Shown here in pieces: positions 1 through 5,152 of a stretch of DNA of 5,152 nt. Position 1 is the first letter of the stretch; the number at the start of each line of letters is the position of its first letter. The stretch is from Methylobacteriaceae bacterium (lineage in GTDB: Bacteria > Pseudomonadota > Alphaproteobacteria > Rhizobiales > Beijerinckiaceae), in the NCBI GenBank assembly GCA_019247255.1, contig JAFAPJ010000452.1:1-5152 (forward strand), read 5' to 3'. Under the pieces are notes generated by a model. It saw nothing but the letters and a program-made list of their open reading frames with translations, did not search any database and was not told the origin of the DNA. The position numbers and the translations under genes are program-made.

Positions 1-1
1 T

Positions 2-202
2 TTCAGCCTGACGGGCGCGGAGGCCGCGGTCGCCCTCGACCTTCTGTCGGGCGAGGGCCTGAAAGCCTCGGCGCGGCGCCTCGGGATCTCGCTCGAAACC
101 GCCCGCACGCATCTCCGGCACATCTTCGCCAAGACAGGGGCGCGCCGGCAGGCCGAGCTCGTCCGGCTCATCCTCTCGGCCCGGCACCCGATCCGCCTGT
201 AG
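2..202 (+). CDS. LuxR/GerE-type HTH transcriptional regulator, C-terminal fragment
   Basis: Reading frame 2 is open from the window edge to a TAG stop and gives the last 66 residues of a protein. Seen: a classic GerE/LuxR C-terminal DNA-binding module, beginning LTGAEAAVALDLLSG (the LT..E.......L..G helix-1 motif), then ARRLGISLETARTHLRHIFAKTG (scaffold and recognition helices with the conserved IS..TA..HL..I..K spacing), then RRQAELVRLIL. The tail ARHPIRL ends the protein shortly after helix 4, as usual. The sensing or receiver domain lies outside the window, so the signal cannot be told. The next gene, a KgtP-like permease, begins 57 nt downstream on the same strand. Co-transcription or direct regulation is possible but inferred. 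The HTH class is secure; regulator subtype is unknown. Confidence 0.9.
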   Translation, partial: FSLTGAEAAVALDLLSGEGLKASARRLGISLETARTHLRHIFAKTGARRQAELVRLILSARHPIRL

Positions 203-226
203 CGCGGAGCCACCTCATGCGCCAAA

Positions 227-257
227 CGTTCTCCCGCTTGAAGCGTGCGGGAGGACG
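227..257 (+). promoter_or_regulatory. Inverted repeat / mRNA hairpin covering the kgtP ribosome binding site
   Basis: Arms CGTTCTCCCGC (227-237) and GCGGGAGGACG (247-257) pair over 11 bp with a single T/G (U·G) mismatch at 230/254, around a 9-nt loop (238-246). The right arm contains the whole GGGAGGA Shine-Dalgarno sequence (249-255) and ends 2 nt before the ATG at 260, so the folded RNA would hide the ribosome binding site. There is no T-run after it, so it does not look like an intrinsic terminator of the upstream regulator gene. As DNA, the dyad (centre 242) could equally be an operator. The pairing is seen; the function is inferred. Confidence 0.6.
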
Positions 258-259
258 GA

Positions 260-1576
260 ATGGCGGCAGTCGCTGGACGAGTGGAGGCGTTCCCGGAGGA
301 CCATTCCGAGCGCCGCCGCATCATGGCGATCGTCGGGGGCTCGTCCGGCAACCTCGTCGAGTGGTACGACTTCTACGCCTACGCCTTCACGGCGCTCTAC
401 TTCTCGCCGTCCTTCTTTCCGAAGAACGACCAGACGACCCAGCTCCTCTACTCGGCCGCGATCTTCGCGATCGGCTTTCTGATGCGGCCGATCGGCGGCT
501 GGCTCTTCGGCTGGGTGGCGGACCGCTACGGCCGGCGCGCCTCGATGATGTCCTCCGTCATCCTGATGTGCGCGGGCTCGCTCGTGATCGCGATCCTGCC
601 GACCTACGCGACGCTCGGCCTCGCGGCCCCGGTGCTGCTCCTGCTCGCCCGGATGGCCCAGGGCCTCTCGGTCGGGGGCGAATACGGGACCTCGGCGACC
701 TACATGAGCGAGGTCGCGCTCGCCGGCCGGCGCGGCTTCTACTCGTCCTTCCAGTACGTGACGCTGATCGGCGGGCAGCTCCTCGCCTCGCTCGTGATCG
801 TGCTCCTCGAGCTCGTCCTGTCGGACGCCGACATGCGGGCCTGGGGCTGGCGCGTCCCGTTCTTTATCGGGGCAGGCGCGGCCGTGATCGCCTTCTACCT
901 GCGCCGCGCGCTGACCGAGACCGCCTCGGCCGAGATGCGGGCCCGTAAGGAAGCGGGCTCGACGGCCGAGCTCTTCCGGAACCACACGCGGGCCTTCCTC
1001 ACGGTCATCGGCTACACGGCCGGCGGATCGCTCATCTTCTACACCTTCACGACCTACATGCAGAAATACCTCGTCAACACGGCGCACATGGCCAAGGAGA
1101 CGGCCAATCTCGTGATGACCGCGGTCCTGTTCACCTACATGATCCTGCAGCCGCCCTTCGGAGCCCTCTCGGACCGGATCGGGCGCAAATGGTCGATGCT
1201 GCTCTTCGGCGGCCTCGCGACGCTCGCGACCGTGCCGCTCATGCAGGCGATCGGCGGCGTGACGAACCCCTATCTCGCCTACCTGCTGATCGTCGCGGCG
1301 CTCGCGATCGTGTCGTTCTACACCTCGATCTCGGGGCTCGTGAAAGCCGAGATGTTCCCGGCCGAGGTCAGGGCGCTCGGCGTCGGGCTCTCCTACGCGA
1401 TCGCGAACGCGGTCTTCGGCGGCTCGGCCGAATACGTGGCTCTCTGGTTCAAGGACCAGGGCGTCGAGACCTGGTTCTTCTGGTACGTGACGGCGCTCTG
1501 CGCGGTGTCCTTCGTGACGGCGCTGACGATGCTCCAGCACCGGCCGAGCTACCTGCAGGGCCACACGACGGAATAG
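260..1576 (+). CDS. kgtP: MFS 2-oxoglutarate:H+ symporter (KgtP-like metabolite:H+ symporter family)
   Basis: A 438-residue inner-membrane permease, expected to import 2-oxoglutarate (or a similar di/tricarboxylate) with protons. Seen: the family opening [16 protein letters not shown] (26-41), MFS motif [11 protein letters not shown] (84-93), the signature [20 protein letters not shown] (130-149), the second-half motif [10 protein letters not shown] (301-310), and near the end [20 protein letters not shown] followed by [11 protein letters not shown]. Hydrophobic segments are spread in the 12-helix MFS pattern. These blocks match E. coli KgtP (about 432 aa), as I recall it, almost throughout, so orthology is likely; substrate range in this host is inferred. 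Start: ATG 260 is preferred over GTG 245 because GGAGG lies at 250-254, 5 nt upstream, and the resulting N-terminus has the KgtP length. The gene follows the LuxR-type fragment on the same strand and converges on the DUF29 gene, with only 11 nt between the two stop codons and no obvious terminator there. Confidence 0.93.
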   Translation: MAAVAGRVEAFPEDHSERRRIMAIVGGSSGNLVEWYDFYAYAFTALYFSPSFFPKNDQTTQLLYSAAIFAIGFLMRPIGGWLFGWVADRYGRRASMMSSVILMCAGSLVIAILPTYATLGLAAPVLLLLARMAQGLSVGGEYGTSATYMSEVALAGRRGFYSSFQYVTLIGGQLLASLVIVLLELVLSDADMRAWGWRVPFFIGAGAAVIAFYLRRALTETASAEMRARKEAGSTAELFRNHTRAFLTVIGYTAGGSLIFYTFTTYMQKYLVNTAHMAKETANLVMTAVLFTYMILQPPFGALSDRIGRKWSMLLFGGLATLATVPLMQAIGGVTNPYLAYLLIVAALAIVSFYTSISGLVKAEMFPAEVRALGVGLSYAIANAVFGGSAEYVALWFKDQGVETWFFWYVTALCAVSFVTALTMLQHRPSYLQGHTTE

Positions 1577-1587
1577 CCGGTGGGGCG

Positions 1588-2082
1588 TCAGCCTTCCGCG
1601 GTTCGCTGCAGCCGAGCGACGGCCGCCCGCACGTCGAAGCCCTCGTCGAGAAGTTCGTCCAAGGTGAACGGCGCTTGTCGGGGAAGGTTCGGGACCGCCT
1701 CGATCCCGTAGGCCGCGAGGCTCGCATGAGCGAGGCGCGCGGCGTCTCGCCAGAGCCGATCGAGGTCGATCTGCCGCCGCATGCTGGGCGCGTAGGCGGC
1801 TCGTGCGTCGAGCAGAAAGCGCAGCACCTCGCCCGCCCAATGCGCGGCCGCAAGCGATCCGGGGTCGCCGGCGAGCTTGGCCAGATGCGCGAGCGCCTGG
1901 ACGAGAGGCGAGGTCGCGGCCCGAAGCTCGGACTTTCCCAAATCCGCGATCTCCTCCGCGAGATGCTCAAGATCGAGCCCGGGAGGTGCCGCGCGGGGAT
2001 CGGCGGCCAGCCGGCGCAAGGCGGCCGCCTGCTCCTCCGCCCAGGCGTAGATGTCGTCCTCGTAGAGCGAGCGCCCGTCCAT
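1588..2082 (-). CDS. DUF29 family protein
   Basis: A 164-residue protein of the DUF29 family, whose biochemical role is unknown. Seen: the N-terminal block SLYEDDIYAWAEEQAAALRR (5-24), then LDLEHLAEEIADLGKSELRA (36-55), a mid-protein helix-rich region, and PSMRRQIDLDRLW around residues 99-111, all in the order typical of DUF29. The protein looks soluble and mostly helical, with no signal peptide or membrane segment. Start: ATG at 2082 is the first possible one, because a TAG lies in frame only 9 nt upstream (2092-2094, minus strand). No strong Shine-Dalgarno is visible. It is transcribed towards kgtP and divergently from the PaaK-like gene across a 92-bp gap. DUF29 genes are common and often multi-copy in cyanobacteria and in some alphaproteobacteria (recalled), and no neighbour here suggests a function. 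Confidence 0.85.
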   Translation of the reverse strand: MDGRSLYEDDIYAWAEEQAAALRRLAADPRAAPPGLDLEHLAEEIADLGKSELRAATSPLVQALAHLAKLAGDPGSLAAAHWAGEVLRFLLDARAAYAPSMRRQIDLDRLWRDAARLAHASLAAYGIEAVPNLPRQAPFTLDELLDEGFDVRAAVARLQRTAEG

Positions 2083-2174
2083 GGCCGCAGTCTAGCGAAA
2101 GGGCCGGTCCTGCCCAAGCGCTTGCCGGGTGCGCCGGCCCTCGCCATGGTGGCCGCGAACGGGGGCGAGGCCGG
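2083..2174. promoter_or_regulatory. Divergent intergenic region with nested dyad (DUF29 / PaaK-like)
   Basis: This 92-bp gap must hold the promoters of two divergent genes, though no convincing -35/-10 pair can be read. It contains an outer 7-bp inverted repeat, GGGCCGG (2101-2107) and CCGGCCC (2134-2140), almost concentric with a perfect 10-bp palindrome CAAGCGCTTG (2115-2124). Near the right edge, GAGG (2167-2170) sits 4 nt before the GTG start at 2175 and is a plausible Shine-Dalgarno. A regulator-binding role for the dyads is inference, since GC-rich DNA produces such repeats by chance fairly often. Confidence 0.4.
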
Positions 2175-3401
2175 GTGAGCGAGGACGAGCGGCTGGAGGG
2201 GCGGGCGCCGGAGGCGCGCGAGCGCGACCTCTTCGACCGGCTGCCGGGCGTGATCCGGGCCGCGCTCGCCGCGCCGGGCTACGCCCGGACGCTCGCGGGA
2301 ACCGATCCCGACACGATCACCGATCGGGTGGCGCTCGCCCGCCTGCCCGTGCTACGCAAATCCGACCTGCCCGGCCTTCAACGCGAGCATCCGCCCTTCG
2401 GCGGCTTCGTGCCCGGCGAACCCGGCCGCTTCGCCCGGCTCTTCACCTCGCCCGGCCCCATCCTCGAGCCGCAGGGCTCCGGCGAGGACCCCTGGGGCGG
2501 CGCAAGGGCGCTGCGCGCCGCCGGCTTTCGGCCGACTGATGTCGTCCTGAACACCTTCGGGTATCACCTCACGCCCGGCGGCTTCATCATGGATTCGGCG
2601 GCCCGCGCGCTCGGCTGCGCCGTGATTCCGGCCGGACCCGGCAACACCGAGACGCAGCTCGAGCTGATCCGGGCCTTCCGCCCGGCCGCCTATTGCGGCA
2701 CGCCGGACTTCCTGAAGATCCTGCTCGACGCCGCCGCGGCGGCCGGAACCGACGTCGGCTGCCTCACCCGCGCGCTCGTCTCGGGCGCGGCCTTCCCGCC
2801 CTCGCTCCAGCGCGAGATTCGTGATCGCGGCGTGATCGCCCGCCAGGCCTATGCGACCGCCGATCTCGGCATCATCGCCTACGAAACGGAGGGCGGGGAG
2901 GGTCTCGTGCTGAACGAGGACCTGATCCTCGAGATCGTGCGGCCGGGGACCGGCGACCCCGTGCCCGACGGCGAGGTCGGCGAGGTCGTCGTGACCTCGC
3001 TCGACCCGCACCATCCGCTGATTCGGTTCGCGGTCGGCGACCTCACGGCCGTCCTGCCGGGCGCGAGCCCCTGCGGGCGCACGAACACGCGCATCCGCGG
3101 CTGGCTCGGCCGGGCGGACCAGACCGCGAAGGTGAAGGGTATGTTCGTCCGGCCCGAGCAGGTGGCCGAGATCGCCCGCCGGCATCCGGAGGTGGGGCGG
3201 CTGCGCCTCGTGGTGGCGCGCGAGGGCGAGACGGACGCGATGACGCTGAAGGCCGAAGCGGCCGGGCCGACGGACGTGGCGGAGGCGCTCGCCGCGACGC
3301 TGCAGGCCGTGACCAAGCTGCGCGGCCGGATCGAGCTCGTCGCCCCCGCCGCCCTGCCGAACGACGGCCGGGTCACCGGCGACGAGCGGCCGGTCGGCTG
3401 A
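2175..3401 (+). CDS. PaaK-like adenylate-forming (phenylacetate-CoA ligase family) protein
   Basis: A 408-residue, probably cytoplasmic member of the ANL superfamily, close in length to phenylacetate-CoA ligase (about 430-440 aa). Family members activate a carboxylic acid with ATP and pass it to CoA; the acid here is unknown. Seen in order: LPVLRKSDL (57-65); RLFTSPGPILEPQG (88-101) where PaaK has its Ser/Thr/Gly-rich P-loop; GTPDFLKILL (175-184); LVSGAAFPPSL (201-211); YATADLGIIAYE (226-237), the A5-like motif; RFAVGDLT (284-291) with the A7 Asp289; GWLGRADQTAKVKGMFVRPEQV (309-330), the A8-like hinge; and a C-terminal LPNDGRV (394-400). Start: GTG 2175 has GAGG 4 nt upstream and no in-frame ATG lies just before it. 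The frame is open back to 1803, but that stretch is antisense to DUF29. The VOC gene follows after 8 nt, suggesting an operon. Family is secure; true ligase activity is not, because the P-loop and terminal motif are atypical. Confidence 0.85.
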   Translation: MSEDERLEGRAPEARERDLFDRLPGVIRAALAAPGYARTLAGTDPDTITDRVALARLPVLRKSDLPGLQREHPPFGGFVPGEPGRFARLFTSPGPILEPQGSGEDPWGGARALRAAGFRPTDVVLNTFGYHLTPGGFIMDSAARALGCAVIPAGPGNTETQLELIRAFRPAAYCGTPDFLKILLDAAAAAGTDVGCLTRALVSGAAFPPSLQREIRDRGVIARQAYATADLGIIAYETEGGEGLVLNEDLILEIVRPGTGDPVPDGEVGEVVVTSLDPHHPLIRFAVGDLTAVLPGASPCGRTNTRIRGWLGRADQTAKVKGMFVRPEQVAEIARRHPEVGRLRLVVAREGETDAMTLKAEAAGPTDVAEALAATLQAVTKLRGRIELVAPAALPNDGRVTGDERPVG

Positions 3402-3409
3402 GCGCGCCC

Positions 3410-3919
3410 ATGGACCGTCTCGTACCTCTCGAGCCGAGCCCAGCTCCAGTCGACGCCGGCGTCCGCATCGGTCACGTCCACCTCAATGTCGCCGATCTCG
3501 ACCGGGCGCTCGGCTTCTACCAGGGGGTTCTCGGCTTCGAGCTGACCCAGCGCTACGGGCGCGAAGCGGCCTTCCTGTCGGCCGGCGGCTACCACCACCA
3601 TCTCGGGCTTAACACCTGGGACAGCCTCGGCGGCGCGCCGCCTCCGCCCGGCGCGACCGGGCTCTTCCACACCGCGATCCTGTACCCGACGCGGGCGCTC
3701 CTCGCGGATGCGCTCCGGCGCGTCCGCCGGGCCGGCATCCCGCTCGACGGCGCCTCGGATCATGGGGTCAGCGAGGCGCTCTACCTGCGCGACCCCGACC
3801 AGAACGGCGTGGAGCTCTATTGGGACAAGCCGCGCGAGCTCTGGCCGGTCACGGCCGAGGGTCGGCTCGCGATGGTGACGCGTCGGCTCGACCTCGAGGA
3901 CCTGCTGCGGGCCGCCTGA
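3410..3919 (+). CDS. VOC superfamily protein, CatE-like extradiol dioxygenase/glyoxalase fold
   Basis: A 169-residue single-domain protein of the vicinal oxygen chelate fold. Seen: GHVHLNVADLDRALGFYQGV (21-40), the first βαβββ module with likely metal ligand His22; LFHTAILYPTRALLADAL (85-102) with His87; DHGVSEALYLRDPDQNGVEL (117-136) with Glu135. The His/His/Glu triad expected for a divalent metal is therefore intact. The wording DHGVSEALYLRDPDQNGVELYWD and the ending MVTRRLDLEDLL resemble CatE-type catechol 2,3-dioxygenases, but CatE in Bacillus is a two-domain protein of about 285 aa, so this is a half-size relative whose substrate is unknown. The ATG lies 8 nt after the stop of the PaaK-like gene, with only a weak Shine-Dalgarno, fitting translational coupling in one operon. 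A role in aromatic or acyl-CoA-linked catabolism is inferred from this pairing only. Confidence 0.85.
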   Translation: MDRLVPLEPSPAPVDAGVRIGHVHLNVADLDRALGFYQGVLGFELTQRYGREAAFLSAGGYHHHLGLNTWDSLGGAPPPPGATGLFHTAILYPTRALLADALRRVRRAGIPLDGASDHGVSEALYLRDPDQNGVELYWDKPRELWPVTAEGRLAMVTRRLDLEDLLRAA

Positions 3920-3935
3920 GCAGCTGCGTCAGGCG
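3913..3935. terminator. Possible bidirectional hairpin between convergent genes
   Basis: Arms CGCCTGA (3913-3919) and TCAGGCG (3929-3935) form a perfect 7-bp stem around a 9-nt loop that itself contains the palindrome GCAGCTGC (3920-3927). Each arm carries a stop codon: TGA of the VOC gene (3917-3919) on + and TGA of the small membrane protein (3929-3931) on -. The position at the junction of two converging genes suggests a shared transcript end. There is no U-run on either side, so a Rho-independent terminator in the strict sense is not shown. Confidence 0.4.
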
Positions 3936-4102
3936 CTGATCCGCCGCACGGCCGCCATCCCCAGCATCACGGCCAGGAATCCAAGCACGCTCCATCCCAT
4001 GAGCGTTGTCTTCGAGGCGTCGGCGCAGAGGCCGCTGTGAGGCGAGAGCCAGTCCGCTGCCTTGCAGAGGGCGAGGCCCGTGGTAGTTCCGAAATCCTGC
4101 AT
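3929..4102 (-). CDS. Small single-pass membrane protein, unknown family
   Basis: An open frame of 57 codons plus TGA on the minus strand, filling the gap between the VOC gene and rdgB. Seen: a polar N-terminal half (MQDFGTTTGLALCKAADWLS) with two cysteines (Cys13, Cys26), then a hydrophobic helix over about residues 32-52 (including GWSVLGFLAVMLGMAAV), then a basic end RRISA. By the positive-inside rule, the arginines would face the cytoplasm and the cysteines the periplasm. About 84% of codons end in G or C, as expected of a real gene in this genome, and the frame uses its whole space: the stop abuts the VOC stop across the hairpin. The frame closes upstream at a TAA (4148-4150), and ATG 4102 is its only standard start. 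The best Shine-Dalgarno-like stretch (GGTGGAG, about 4124-4130) is too far from it. I do not recognise a family. Confidence 0.6.
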   Translation of the reverse strand: MQDFGTTTGLALCKAADWLSPHSGLCADASKTTLMGWSVLGFLAVMLGMAAVRRISA

Positions 4103-4142
4103 GGAAGCAACCCATAAAGGATCTCCACCACCTGAACAGCAA

Positions 4143-4180
4143 TGACCTTACGACGTCGTTAAATTGGACAGTTAAGGTCA
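4143..4180. repeat. AT-rich dyad between rdgB and the small membrane protein gene
   Basis: Perfect 8-bp inverted repeat TGACCTTA (4143-4150) and TAAGGTCA (4173-4180) separated by 22 nt. Just inside the left arm is a perfect 10-bp palindrome ACGACGTCGT (4150-4159), and GTTAA occurs as a direct repeat at 4159-4163 and 4171-4175 approximately. The stretch is clearly AT-richer (about 44% GC over 4131-4180) than the genes around it. The right arm overlaps the rdgB stop codon (4178-4180). It lies upstream of the small membrane protein gene, so an operator or promoter role for that gene is plausible; no clear -35/-10 pair could be read. Confidence 0.5.
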
Positions 4181-4825
4181 CATGTTTACGTTGAGGACGG
4201 GCAGGCGATGGCGCGCGAAGGCCAGGAAGGCGCGGGCGCGATGCGAGAGGGGCTGCGGGTCCGAGCTCGCCCAATCGATCCCGTGCTTCTCGCTCGAGGT
4301 CATCTCGCCGAACGTGGCCTGATAGCCGTCGGGCTGGAACATGGGGTCGTAGCCGAAGCCGAGCGTGCCCCGCGGCGGGTGGACGAGCGTCCCGAAGACG
4401 CGTCCCTCGAAGAGGTCCTCGCCTCCGTCCGGCCATGCCAGCACGAGGGCCGAGACGAAATGGGCGCGCCGGTCCGTCGACCCCCGGCGCGCGAGCTCGC
4501 GCTCGATCCGGGCCATGGCGGCTGCGAAGTCCTTCCCCGGACCGGCCCAGCGCGCCGAGAACAGGCCCGGCGCCCCGTCGAGCGCCGCGACCGCGACGCC
4601 GGAATCGTCCGCGAGCGCCGGCAGCCCCGACGCGCGCGCCGCGGCATGCGCCTTGATGGCGGCGTTCTCGGCATAGGTCGTCCCGGTCTCGTCCGGCTCC
4701 GGCAGGCCGAGCTCCCCGGCCGAGACCGCTTCCACCCCGAAAGGTGCCAGCAGCTCGCGCATCTCGCGCAGCTTTCCGGGATTATGGGTGGCGATGACGA
4801 CGCGGCCGGTCAGGCGGGGGGGCAT
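4178..4825 (-). CDS. rdgB: Non-canonical purine NTP pyrophosphatase (RdgB/HAM1, dITP/XTP pyrophosphatase)
   Basis: A 215-residue cytoplasmic house-cleaning enzyme that hydrolyses deaminated purine nucleotides (dITP, ITP, XTP) to the monophosphate and pyrophosphate, keeping them out of DNA and RNA. Seen: [13 protein letters not shown] (10-22), the substrate-binding T/SxNxGK motif; [14 protein letters not shown] (46-59) with the Glu53/Asn54 and Lys58 positions; LADDSGVAV (71-79) with Asp74 matching the catalytic Asp69 of E. coli Rdg[13 protein letters not shown] (84-95); GFGYDPMF (156-163); and SHRARAF (194-200). All family landmarks are present. E. coli RdgB is about 197 aa; the extra length is a few N-terminal residues, an insert before SHR (181-193) and a short tail. 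The ATG at 4825 has only a weak Shine-Dalgarno. The gene is divergent from the transglycosylase gene and followed, after 75 nt, by the small membrane protein gene. Confidence 0.95.
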   Translation of the reverse strand: MPPRLTGRVVIATHNPGKLREMRELLAPFGVEAVSAGELGLPEPDETGTTYAENAAIKAHAAARASGLPALADDSGVAVAALDGAPGLFSARWAGPGKDFAAAMARIERELARRGSTDRRAHFVSALVLAWPDGGEDLFEGRVFGTLVHPPRGTLGFGYDPMFQPDGYQATFGEMTSSEKHGIDWASSDPQPLSHRARAFLAFARHRLPVLNVNM

Positions 4826-4987
4826 GGGCGGCTCATCGGCGGCCGGGACCTGAAGGTCAAGAACCCGAGCCGGGTGATCAGGAGCACGCTGCGGACGCTC
4901 GCGCGCAAACCATACGGCTGCCCTTCGATTGCGCTCGCGGCCCGTCTTCGCCAGAAGAGCGCCGATACCGCAGGGAGAGATGAGCCC
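4826..4987. promoter_or_regulatory. Divergent intergenic region between rdgB and the transglycosylase gene
   Basis: This 162-bp gap must contain start signals for both flanking genes. Seen: the inverted repeat GACCT-GA-AGGTC (4847-4858), 22 bp upstream of the rdgB start, whose half reads TTGACCTT on the minus strand; a small stem TCTTC-GCCA-GAAGA (4945-4958) on the + side; and a GGGAGAG Shine-Dalgarno (4973-4979) serving the GTG at 4988. TTGACC (4855-4860, minus) could be a -35 element for rdgB, but the hexamer 17 nt further (GATGAG) is a poor -10 and would leave almost no leader. Frames open through here look like antisense shadows. Confidence 0.4.
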
Positions 4988-5152
4988 GTGAGCGCAACCC
5001 GTCGCACCCGCTTCGCCCTCGCGGGCATGGTCCTGCTCGCGTCCGCCGCGAGCGCCTCGGCAGCGACCTGCCGCGACCCGGCCGGCTTCGAGAAGTGGCT
5101 CGGCGACATCCGCCGCGAGGCGATCGCCCAGGGCATCTCGGCCCGGGCGGTC
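4988..5152 (+). CDS. Secreted lytic murein transglycosylase (MltB-like), N-terminal fragment
   Basis: The first 55 codons of a gene that runs off the right edge. Seen: a Sec signal peptide with a basic start (RRTR, 5-8), hydrophobic core [11 protein letters not shown] and an AxA-type cleavage site near residues 23-26 (ASA/A); then [20 protein letters not shown] (28-47) followed by QGISARAV, the usual opening of MltB-family lytic transglycosylases (C...FE.WL...R.EA...GIS..). Such enzymes cleave the glycan strands of peptidoglycan in the periplasm. There is no good lipobox before Cys28, so a soluble periplasmic form is likelier than a lipoprotein. Start: GTG 4988 with GGGAG 10 nt upstream; the nearer ATG at 4980 leads into a stop after three codons. 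The catalytic domain is outside the window, so the assignment rests on the N-terminus alone. Confidence 0.75.
   Translation, partial: MSATRRTRFALAGMVLLASAASASAATCRDPAGFEKWLGDIRREAIAQGISARAV

Noticed and set aside
245..259. GTG 245 as the kgtP start
   Set aside because: It would lie at the edge of the hairpin loop with the Shine-Dalgarno inside the coding region; ATG 260 is correctly spaced from GGAGG.
1577..1587. Terminator between kgtP and the DUF29 gene
   Set aside because: The gap is 11 nt and I found no stem-loop across it or T-run after it.
215..1840. Minus-strand open frame of 541 codons opposite kgtP
   Set aside because: Its product is an Arg/Glu/His-rich low-complexity sequence with no family features, while the + strand encodes a clear KgtP. 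Long antisense frames are common in such GC-rich genes.
1803..2174. N-terminal extension of the PaaK-like protein by 124 codons
   Set aside because: The stretch is Arg/Pro/Ala-rich, antisense to the DUF29 gene, and lacks any PaaK homology; GTG 2175 has a Shine-Dalgarno and gives the family length.
3849..4436. Minus-strand frame overlapping the VOC gene end, the small gene and the rdgB end
   Set aside because: Its product is Arg/Pro-rich, it overlaps three better-supported frames, and it shows no recognisable domain.
4980..4991. Three-codon minigene (ATG AGC CCG TGA) overlapping the transglycosylase start
   Set aside because: The ATG is too close to the GGGAG to be used well, and a chance ATG in a GGGAGAGATGAG context is likelier than a regulatory mini-ORF.
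4810..5136. Minus-strand frame of 108 codons opposite the transglycosylase start
   Set aside because: The + strand shows a signal peptide and an MltB-type N-terminus with a good Shine-Dalgarno; the minus product has no family features.
1..5152. Mobile element, CRISPR array, tRNA or toxin-antitoxin signature
   Set aside because: No transposase or integrase motifs, no regularly spaced repeats and no tRNA-like folds were seen; all genes have ordinary chromosomal composition.

Overview
The window reads as a piece of chromosome from a high-GC alphaproteobacterium. Coding regions are very GC-rich with strong G/C bias at third codon positions, and GTG starts appear. The gene mix (KgtP-type transporter, DUF29 protein, PaaK-like ligase, MltB-like transglycosylase) fits the Hyphomicrobiales, possibly Methylobacteriaceae. 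That placement is inference from composition and gene families, since there is no rRNA or other taxonomic marker. Nothing points to a mobile element, CRISPR array, tRNA or prophage.

Layout from left to right. (1) The 3' end of a LuxR/GerE-type helix-turn-helix regulator on the + strand, cut by the window edge. (2) A complete + strand MFS permease that closely resembles E. coli KgtP (2-oxoglutarate:H+ symporter). Its Shine-Dalgarno (SD) sequence lies inside a possible 11-bp hairpin. (3) A convergent DUF29 gene on the - strand. (4) A 92-bp divergent intergenic region with a nested dyad. (5) A + strand two-gene unit: a PaaK-like adenylate-forming ligase starting at GTG, then, 8 nt after its stop codon, a single-domain VOC protein resembling CatE-type extradiol dioxygenases. 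(6) A convergent 57-residue membrane protein on the - strand with no family I recognise. (7) On the same - strand, rdgB (house-cleaning dITP/XTP pyrophosphatase). (8) Divergent from rdgB, the first 55 codons of a secreted lytic murein transglycosylase, running off the right edge.

The genes do not form one pathway. The left part couples a regulator with carboxylate uptake. The middle pair could act on an aromatic or other carboxylic acid via its CoA thioester. The right part is housekeeping (nucleotide pool sanitation, cell-wall turnover). I see no convincing new multi-gene system. The points most worth checking are the hairpin over the kgtP SD, the unannotated-looking small membrane protein, the TGACCTT motif repeated on both sides of rdgB, and the unusual active-site motifs of the PaaK-like protein.
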